From Nitrosomonas sp. HPC101 (GTDB lineage Bacteria; Pseudomonadota; Gammaproteobacteria; Burkholderiales; Nitrosomonadaceae), in assembly GCF_009833125.1 (NCBI RefSeq), contig NZ_QRCC01000002.1, forward strand, positions 1 to 64,000: a stretch of 64,000 nt of DNA, written 5' to 3'. A model generated the notes under the pieces. That model did not search any database. It was not told where the DNA came from and saw nothing but the letters and a program-made list of their open reading frames with translations. This document shows, piece after piece, positions 57,941 to 64,000 of the stretch. A program made the position numbers and the translations under genes. Each line of letters begins with the position of its first letter. The stretch's first letter is position 1.

Positions 57941-58585
57941 CTGATTAAATTAGAAGTTGTGTACATAACCGTTTACACGGCTGTTTTTCTGGAGCCTCTG
58001 CTTCCATACCCAATAATCCTCACGGGTTCCTCTGGTCGAAGTATTTCTGGAATCGCTGATTAAATCCCACATGGCTGCACACTGTGTTTTACGGATGGAG
58101 TGCAAGACGAGTGAGGCAGTGAGTAGTGGTTCCCTTCACAACGAACTCAACGCCGCAGTTTATCTGTAAAACCAGCATCCCAAAGGATTGCGACAAAATC
58201 ATGCGCTCGCTGTGCCACACTCCCTGGCATCGTAGAATAACTACGACCCTCGTCGCACTTCTTGTGATCATCATGATCTTTCCCGCAATGCGTCTGATGG
58301 AGGACCTAATCAAAAGCTCTTTTTGAGCCAGGGTGCAAGAAAGTAGCAACGAAATACTCTTTTCTGCGGTCTTTGTTTTTTTGATAACGACGCCATTATG
58401 TTACCATGAACGGCGTATTTCCCTGTCTCTCTGGATGGTTCGATTACCTTGGTGTGTGCTAATTCTGGCCATCAATTCCGCAGGCATAATCCGCTTATTC
58501 GCTCCATTGTTTATCACCCGTTGAATCGGATAACATTAGAAAATGATTTTTTCGCACGCTGTTCTGGGTTGAACTGAGGATCGAT
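57941..58585. other. 645-bp intergenic region holding repeat copy B
   Basis: No gene is supported. It includes the diverged repeat at 58056-58175. A possible promoter for the RNase gene is TTGTTT (58507-58512) and TAACAT (58531-58536) with 18-bp spacing, weak by sequence. The rest is unassigned. Confidence 0.4.
58056..58175 (+). repeat. Dispersed ~120-bp repeat, copy B
   Basis: It aligns with 34952-35070 in the same orientation, starting CTGATTAAATCCCACATG and ending ATCTGTAAAACCAG. Most differences are transitions, and there is one single-base gap, which suggests two aged copies of one element. No transposase frame is present in it. The flank GAATCG differs from the GAACCT flank of copy A. 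Confidence 0.8.
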
Positions 58586-60445
58586 TTGACAAACGTTTTT
58601 TACGAGGAAGCAGGAGGATTCAAAGTCGGCAATATCCTGGCTGACAACACCACCTCACTGCAAATTGAGTCCATACATGGGAAGCGCTCTAAGATCAAGG
58701 CTGGATCAGTTCTATTGCGCTTTGAAAACCCACCTATACATGAATTCATGCAGCAGGCACAGGAAATGGCTGCTGGCATCGATGTAAACTTCTTGTGGGA
58801 ATGCTGCGCGGAAAACAATGAATTCACCGGACAGGCACTGGCAAACGACTATTTTGGCCACACGCCCGATCCTGCTGAAATCGCGAGCATCACAATTTTG
58901 CTGAGTCAGAACCCAATTTATTTTCACAAAAAGGGAGCAGGGCGCTACAAAGCAGCCCCCCCCGAAATTCTACAAGCTGCCCTGGCCAGCCGGGAAAAGA
59001 AGCGATTGGCCGAGGAAAAACAGGCCGGTTATGTGCAACAGCTGCTGGCATTTGAACTGCCCGATGCCTTCCAGCCGCTGCTCGATGACCTGTTATATGG
59101 ACCGGACAAAAACACGATCGAATGGAAAGCACTGGAAGCAGCGTGCGATACCACCCGACTAAGCGTACCCAAGCTGCTGGAACGATGCGGAGCCATTCCG
59201 TCAACACACGATTACCATTTCAACCAGTTTCTGTATGAACACTTCCCGGAAGGAATCGGTACAGATACTTTTTCGTCCGATTTCCAGCATACGGATCCGG
59301 AAGATTTACCAGCAGCCGATGTCACGGCATTCAGCATTGATGATGCCACCACCACTGAAATTGATGATGCCTTTTCTGTCACTCCGCTGACATTCGGCAG
59401 CTTCCGCATCGGAATACATATTGCCACGCCTGCACTGGGCGTCGCTCCGAATTCACTCCTTGATAAATTCGCAGCACAGCGCCTGTCAACAGTTTATCTG
59501 CCCGGCCGCAAAATCACCATGTTTCCGGAAAATGTGATTCAGCATTTCACTCTGAGCGCAGCACGCCGTCGCCCGGTACTCTCGCTATATCTGGATGTAG
59601 CGGATGATTTTAATGTCACCCGCACCTTCAGCCGGATTGAAACCATTGAAGTTTCCACCAATTTGCGCCTTGATATACTGGAACAACAGTTTAACGAAGT
59701 TACCTTACGTGAAAATCAGGTAGATTACCCCTTTGCTCATGAACTAAGAATACTCTGGAATTTTTCCAACAAAATGGAAAAGTTACGCGGCAAGGATCAA
59801 GATATTAATAGCGAAAAAGTAGATTACAGTTTCAGCATTGATCAGGATCGTGTTTCGATTTTTGAGCGACGCCGGGGAGCACCCATCGATAAAGTCGTAT
59901 CAGAGCTGATGATTTTTGCGAATGCTGAATGGGGTAAGCAGCTCGCGGATAGCGGATTTGTCGGGATTTACCGCAGCCAGGGAAATGGCAAGGTAAAAAT
60001 GAGTCTTTCTCCTGCACCACATCAGGGGTTGGGCGTATCGCAATACACCTGGAGCAGCTCTCCCATGCGCCGTTACGTCGATCTCATCAATCAGCGCCAA
60101 CTGATTGCGCTGGTATCGGGTAATCCACCCGCCTACACCCGCGAAGATGATGCATTGCTGATCTCCATGCGGGATTTTGAAATGGCCTATGCAACTTACG
60201 CAGAATTTCAGCGTGGAATGGAGCGCTATTGGTGTCTGCGCTGGTTATTACAGGAAAACATCAATACAACCGGGGCAGTCGTTGTAAAGGAAAATCTGGT
60301 CAAGCTGGATCGTCTGCCGCTGATAGCCCGGGCACCTTCACTGCCGGATCTCTCTCCTGGCACATTCGTTACCGTCGGCATTTCGCAGATCGATCTGCTG
60401 GATCGCACGCTCAATGTCAGCTTTCTTGGCAAGCGAGAAGATTGA
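58586..60445 (+). CDS. RNase II family (RNB domain) exoribonuclease
   Basis: 619 residues starting at a TTG (58586) with GAGGA 5 bases upstream. The RNB domain (about 240-560) has the acidic metal site FSIDDATTTEIDDAFSV. After it come LPGRKITMFPENVIQHFTLS and the late YTWSSSPMRRYVDLINQRQL. The N-terminal part lacks typical cold-shock motifs and the C-terminal S1 domain is short. By family knowledge it degrades RNA 3' to 5'. It is the first gene of a likely operon with the TonB-like gene, aroE and mtgA. Confidence 0.92.
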   Translation: MTNVFYEEAGGFKVGNILADNTTSLQIESIHGKRSKIKAGSVLLRFENPPIHEFMQQAQEMAAGIDVNFLWECCAENNEFTGQALANDYFGHTPDPAEIASITILLSQNPIYFHKKGAGRYKAAPPEILQAALASREKKRLAEEKQAGYVQQLLAFELPDAFQPLLDDLLYGPDKNTIEWKALEAACDTTRLSVPKLLERCGAIPSTHDYHFNQFLYEHFPEGIGTDTFSSDFQHTDPEDLPAADVTAFSIDDATTTEIDDAFSVTPLTFGSFRIGIHIATPALGVAPNSLLDKFAAQRLSTVYLPGRKITMFPENVIQHFTLSAARRRPVLSLYLDVADDFNVTRTFSRIETIEVSTNLRLDILEQQFNEVTLRENQVDYPFAHELRILWNFSNKMEKLRGKDQDINSEKVDYSFSIDQDRVSIFERRRGAPIDKVVSELMIFANAEWGKQLADSGFVGIYRSQGNGKVKMSLSPAPHQGLGVSQYTWSSSPMRRYVDLINQRQLIALVSGNPPAYTREDDALLISMRDFEMAYATYAEFQRGMERYWCLRWLLQENINTTGAVVVKENLVKLDRLPLIARAPSLPDLSPGTFVTVGISQIDLLDRTLNVSFLGKRED

Positions 60446-60451
60446 TCGCCA

Positions 60452-61363
60452 ATGCAGCACACTGTAGTTACCGGCTTCTCCACGCAACCCGATCGCAGAA
60501 TTTTCCTGGCGCTGTTGCTCTCGTTGCTCTTGCACGTAGCCATCATCACAGGTATATCACTCAGCCCACCCGAGCCAAAACACACCAAAATCACGCAATC
60601 AATCGATGTGGTACTGGTTAACAGCAAATCTCAAACCAAGCCCGTAGATACCAACGTATTTGCCCAGGCCAATCTGGAAGGCGGCGGCAATGTTGCGGAA
60701 GATCGCCAGGCCAAAACACCGCTGCCGGTTCTGCCAGGTGTAAAACCAATGAGCCTGGCCGATGTCACCCGGAAAACAAAGCAGCTGGAAAGCGAAGTCA
60801 AAAAACTGCTGACTGTTGCTGAAAGCAAGGCGCGTGTCACACAATCCCTGCCGCAGGCAAAACCGGAACAGGATAAACCCAGGCAGAATCAACCTGCTGC
60901 CACCCATTTGAACAACCACGACAATCTGTTGCAACGCAGCCTCGAAATTGCCCGTCTGGAAGCACAGATCGCAAAAGATCACGAAGCCTATCAGAAACGT
61001 CCGAAACGCAGATTCATCGGCGCACGTACACGCGAATATCGTTTTGCCCGCTATCTGGAAGATTGGCGACTCAAAGTAGAACGTATCGGCAACCTGAATT
61101 ACCCGGAAGAAGCCAGAAGAAAAAAATTATACGGCAGCCTGCAACTGACCGTAGGTGTACGCGCTGATGGCAGTCTTGAATCCATCGGAATCGATCGTTC
61201 TTCCGGCAGCCAGATACTGGATGATGCTGCCATCCGGATTGTTCGACTGGCTGCACGTAACGGATTTGCTCCCTTCCCGCCTGATATCAGTCGGGATACC
61301 GATATTCTGCATATTACCCGTACCTGGGTATTTTCCCGCTCGGACAAACTATTAAGCAAGTAA
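60452..61363 (+). CDS. TonB-like energy transducer
   Basis: 303 residues. An N-terminal membrane anchor (IFLALLLSLLLHVAIITGIS) has the SLLLHV pattern of TonB proteins. A polar, partly coiled linker (about 60-190, Lys/Gln rich rather than Pro rich) precedes a C-terminal TonB domain (about 205-300) with LNYPEEARRKKLYGSLQLTV and SSGSQILDDAAIRIVRLAA. It transmits proton-motive force from ExbBD to outer-membrane receptors; none of those are near. It starts 6 bp after the RNase gene. Confidence 0.9.
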   Translation: MQHTVVTGFSTQPDRRIFLALLLSLLLHVAIITGISLSPPEPKHTKITQSIDVVLVNSKSQTKPVDTNVFAQANLEGGGNVAEDRQAKTPLPVLPGVKPMSLADVTRKTKQLESEVKKLLTVAESKARVTQSLPQAKPEQDKPRQNQPAATHLNNHDNLLQRSLEIARLEAQIAKDHEAYQKRPKRRFIGARTREYRFARYLEDWRLKVERIGNLNYPEEARRKKLYGSLQLTVGVRADGSLESIGIDRSSGSQILDDAAIRIVRLAARNGFAPFPPDISRDTDILHITRTWVFSRSDKLLSK

Positions 61364-61396
61364 CACTCTTTTTAAAAACACTTGAAATCAGTCGAA

Positions 61397-62230
61397 ATGG
61401 ATATTTATGCCGTCATTGGCAACCCGGTTGCACACAGTAAGTCACCGTTCATTCATACCCGGTTTGCGCAGCAGACCGGCCGAACCATGCGCTACACCAC
61501 CTTGCTGGCGCCACTGGATGGATTTGAACAAGCCGTCCTGAATTTCCGGGAAACCGGGGGAAAAGGCATGAATATCACTGTCCCCTTCAAGTTTGAAGCC
61601 TATACACTGGCCACCCGGTTGACCGACCGCGCCCGCGCTGCACGTGCAGTCAATACTTTCCGGTTCGAGGAAAATAAGGAAATGCTCGGTGACAATACCG
61701 ATGGCATCGGACTGGTGCGCGATATCGAAGTCAACCTGAACTTTTCCTTGAAGGATAAACATATCCTGCTGATGGGCGCCGGTGGTGCTGCCAGTGGCAT
61801 CATCCTGCCTCTGCTGCAACAGCAACCCAGCCTGCTGGCTGTCGCCAATCGTACCCCTGACAAGGCAACCGCATTGCAACAGCGATTTGCACACCATGGA
61901 AATATCATCGGTGGCCATTACCAGCATTTTATCGGGCAGCATTTCGATCTCGTCATCAATGCCACTTCAGCCAGTCTGCATAACGAATGCCCTCCCATAC
62001 CGCCGGATCTGTTCCACGGCACTGCTCTTGCCTACGATCTGCTGTACAGCAGCACGCTGACACCCTTTCTGGAATTTGCCAGTACGCAGGGCGTTGTTCA
62101 TCTGGCAGATGGCGCCGGCATGCTGGTTGAACAGGCTGCCGAATCTTTTCTGCTGTGGCATGGCATCCGTCCGGAAACACAGCTTGTCATCAGTCAGCTC
62201 CGAGATGAGCTGCGCCACCATGCCTCGTGA
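61397..62230 (+). CDS. aroE: Shikimate dehydrogenase
   Basis: 277 residues from the ATG at 61397 (TTG at 61382 is possible but has no ribosome binding site). It reduces 3-dehydroshikimate with NADPH. The substrate site VIGNPVAHSKSPFIH and catalytic Lys/Asp in NITVPFKFEAY and DNTDGIGLVRD are present. The NADP fold is LLMGAGGAASG. Its stop overlaps the mtgA GTG start by 4 bp (GTGA), so the genes are translationally linked. Confidence 0.96.
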   Translation: MDIYAVIGNPVAHSKSPFIHTRFAQQTGRTMRYTTLLAPLDGFEQAVLNFRETGGKGMNITVPFKFEAYTLATRLTDRARAARAVNTFRFEENKEMLGDNTDGIGLVRDIEVNLNFSLKDKHILLMGAGGAASGIILPLLQQQPSLLAVANRTPDKATALQQRFAHHGNIIGGHYQHFIGQHFDLVINATSASLHNECPPIPPDLFHGTALAYDLLYSSTLTPFLEFASTQGVVHLADGAGMLVEQAAESFLLWHGIRPETQLVISQLRDELRHHAS

Positions 62231-62961
62231 AACTGACCAGAATATCTCGACTGACCACATCTAAACCAGGATTAATCAGTACCTGGCTGTTACGCCCGCT
62301 GCTGCTGTTCATGGCGGTTGCACTCCTTTATCAATCCTGGTTTCTGCTGCACATTGTCTACTGGCGTGCATACCCCCCAACTACCAGTGCATTCATGCAG
62401 AGCCGCCTGGAAACCATGCGTCAGCAGAATCCGTCAGCAAAATTACAGCATCGCTGGGTGGATTATGAACAGATTTCCAGTCATCTTAAACGGGCAGTCG
62501 TCGCCACTGAAGATGCCCGTTTTATGCAGCATCAGGGATTCGACTACAAAGCCATCGAAACGGCCTGGAAAAAGAACCTGAAACAACGCAAACTGGTGGC
62601 GGGTGGTTCGACCATCAGCCAGCAACTTGCCAAGAATCTGTTTCTATCAAGTAAAAAAACCGCATGGCGTAAAGCACAGGAAGCCCTCATCACATTGATG
62701 ATGGAAGAACTTCTGACCAAGCAGCGCATTCTGGAAATCTACCTGAATATCATAGAATGGGGGGAAGGTGTATTTGGCATCGAAGCTGCCGCACAGCATT
62801 ACTTTGGAGTATCCGCAGCATCTCTTACCCCTGGACAAGCGGCTTGGCTGGCATCCATCATCTCCAATCCACGTTTTTATGATACCCATCGCCAATCACC
62901 CAAACTGCTCAGGAAAACCAGAATTATTCTATCGCGACTGCCGACAGCAAGAATCCCGTGA
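62227..62961 (+). CDS. mtgA: Monofunctional biosynthetic peptidoglycan transglycosylase
   Basis: 244 residues. A single N-terminal membrane span (LLLFMAVALLYQSWFLLHIV) precedes a GT51 domain. Catalytic Glu is in VVATEDARFMQHQGFDY; KQRKLVAGGSTISQQLAKNL and RILEIYLNIIEWGEGVFGIE are further family motifs. It polymerises lipid II into glycan strands without a transpeptidase domain. The GTG start overlaps aroE. The short gap to the next gene suggests the operon may continue. Confidence 0.96.
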   Translation: MKLTRISRLTTSKPGLISTWLLRPLLLFMAVALLYQSWFLLHIVYWRAYPPTTSAFMQSRLETMRQQNPSAKLQHRWVDYEQISSHLKRAVVATEDARFMQHQGFDYKAIETAWKKNLKQRKLVAGGSTISQQLAKNLFLSSKKTAWRKAQEALITLMMEELLTKQRILEIYLNIIEWGEGVFGIEAAAQHYFGVSAASLTPGQAAWLASIISNPRFYDTHRQSPKLLRKTRIILSRLPTARIP

Positions 62962-63003
62962 AAACAGGAGCAGGCATGAACGAGCATACATCTCCCAGTT
63001 AAT

Positions 63004-64000
63004 ATGAAAAATACACATCAACATCTACTCTGGCCGTTGTTTCCATGTCTGCTGTTCGCACTTCAGGGGTGTCTGTCACCGATTACACTACAACACGCGG
63101 TCAGTACCTATGACGAGGCCACTACCAACGCGATTTCCAGACAGTTGCTGATGAACATCGCACGTGCTCACCACCATCAGCCAGTACACTTCACCGGGGT
63201 CTCAAATGTGGCAGCCACCTTTGACTTTCGTTTCAGTGCCGGCGTTACACCTGCACTGGGTGGGTTATCCGGAAACACATTAATGCCACTCTTCGGCGGC
63301 AGTGTAGCGGAAAATCCAACCATCAGCATCGTCCCGATCGAGGGCGAAGAATTCACCCAGCGCTTGCTGACTCCTTTTCAACAGAGCAAGTTCATGCTTC
63401 TCCTGCGCCAGCGTTTTGATATTGATTTGTTACTGAGACTGATGGCCCAGGAGGTGCGCATTCATGATCATCTGTCACAAACAATCTATCGTAATGATCC
63501 ATCCGATATAAAAGGTTACGAGATGTTCCGCAAAGCGGTACTGCATCTGTCAGCCATTCAGGATCAAAACCAGCTCCAGGCCGAGCCGTTAAATCTGGAA
63601 TACAACTGGACCCTGCCTGTCGCATCCGTCTCTGCCGAAGGATTCCATACGCTGGAACAAAAATTTTCTGTACATCATGACCCAGAGAAAGCGCTGTTTA
63701 TGCTTCACCAGAAAAAGCAAGGGCCAATCCTCATTACCAACTATGATCCCGGCACGTTATCCGAAGAAGAACGCGAACAACTGAATGAAATGGCAATGGA
63801 GTGGGATCCGAATGATGTGGCATTCGATATTCGTTCTGGTGGAACAGGGGGAAAATGGCCTATGAGAGGCATCTTCCGGCTGCGAAGTTTTCATGCAATT
63901 ATCAGTGCGCTTGGGCGTTCTCTGGGTGATGCGCCGGAACACCATGTGGCAAAAGATCCGCGCACCCCGCCCATTCTTCGTAATGAAAACCCCGATGCCA
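63004..64000 (+). CDS. Putative lipoprotein of unknown function (3' end outside window)
   Basis: The frame is open from the ATG at 63004 to the window end, 332 codons. A signal peptide ends LFALQGC (lipobox, Cys23), so it is predicted to be lipid-modified. The mature part begins LSPITLQHAVSTYDEATTNA, followed by LLMNIARAHHHQPVHFTGVS. No family is recognised. The spacing of 42 bp after mtgA on the same strand leaves open whether it is in the same operon. Confidence 0.75.
   Translation, partial: MKNTHQHLLWPLFPCLLFALQGCLSPITLQHAVSTYDEATTNAISRQLLMNIARAHHHQPVHFTGVSNVAATFDFRFSAGVTPALGGLSGNTLMPLFGGSVAENPTISIVPIEGEEFTQRLLTPFQQSKFMLLLRQRFDIDLLLRLMAQEVRIHDHLSQTIYRNDPSDIKGYEMFRKAVLHLSAIQDQNQLQAEPLNLEYNWTLPVASVSAEGFHTLEQKFSVHHDPEKALFMLHQKKQGPILITNYDPGTLSEEEREQLNEMAMEWDPNDVAFDIRSGGTGGKWPMRGIFRLRSFHAIISALGRSLGDAPEHHVAKDPRTPPILRNENPDA

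Noticed and set aside
57975..58010. Short hairpin followed by TTTTT upstream of gltX
   Set aside because: Stem of only about four base pairs; too weak to call a terminator.

Overview
The window reads as chromosomal DNA of a betaproteobacterium, most likely an ammonia oxidiser of the Nitrosomonas group. The base composition is near 50% GC. Gene content and order (str operon, smc-zipA, bioBFHCD, an RNase II-tonB-aroE-mtgA block, and a remnant of a NorD/CbbO-type VWA gene) fit that group. The genus is inferred from general family knowledge, not from a database match. No tRNA, rRNA, CRISPR array or intact insertion sequence was found.

Layout. Positions 1-3450 (minus strand) hold the str operon rpsL-rpsG-fusA-tuf, the last gene cut by the window edge, driven by a near-consensus promoter at 3419-3447. 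A L,D-transpeptidase follows, then a gene-poor structured gap, then smc-zipA (minus), then queF and fumC (plus). From 11.6 to 17.8 kb lie a 45-residue membrane protein with its own terminator, a decayed EAL-HDOD gene, a GGDEF protein with an altered active site, a GAF-containing PilB/GspE-type ATPase, a metallo-beta-lactamase-fold protein and a universal stress protein. From 17.9 to 22.5 kb come TerC, a patatin, a proline-iminopeptidase-like hydrolase, a small C39-like protein and a GH19 endolysin. A compact biotin operon bioB-F-H-C-D (22.6-27.2 kb, minus) is flanked by comF and trmL (plus).

28.5-33 kb is a patchwork: a norD/cbbO-type remnant, an AT-rich desaturase, a GC-rich ABC-F protein and a Gdx/SugE guanidinium exporter. 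A TPR lipoprotein follows. From 35.1 to 44.8 kb (minus) an 11-gene operon encodes a type II secretion-like machine: GspG, GspF, GspE, PilM/N/O-like inner-membrane parts, a GspC/PilP-like protein, a secretin with a C-terminal cohesin-like domain and three more pseudopilins, one without the usual Glu5. It has no prepilin peptidase of its own.

The remainder is mostly housekeeping: dapF, an ABC exporter, cca, a soluble lytic transglycosylase, gdhA, metH and gltX, then an RNase II-family enzyme, a TonB-like protein, aroE, mtgA and a truncated lipoprotein gene.

The most notable points are (1) the secretion operon with its cohesin-bearing secretin; (2) a local c-di-GMP cluster in which the EAL partner is broken and the GGDEF signature reads SGEKF while the inhibitory RxxD site is kept; (3) the unannotated 45-residue membrane protein; (4) a diverged ~120-bp repeat at 34952 and 58056; and (5) short ACCTCTGA motifs at several intergenic spots that look like old insertion-sequence ends.
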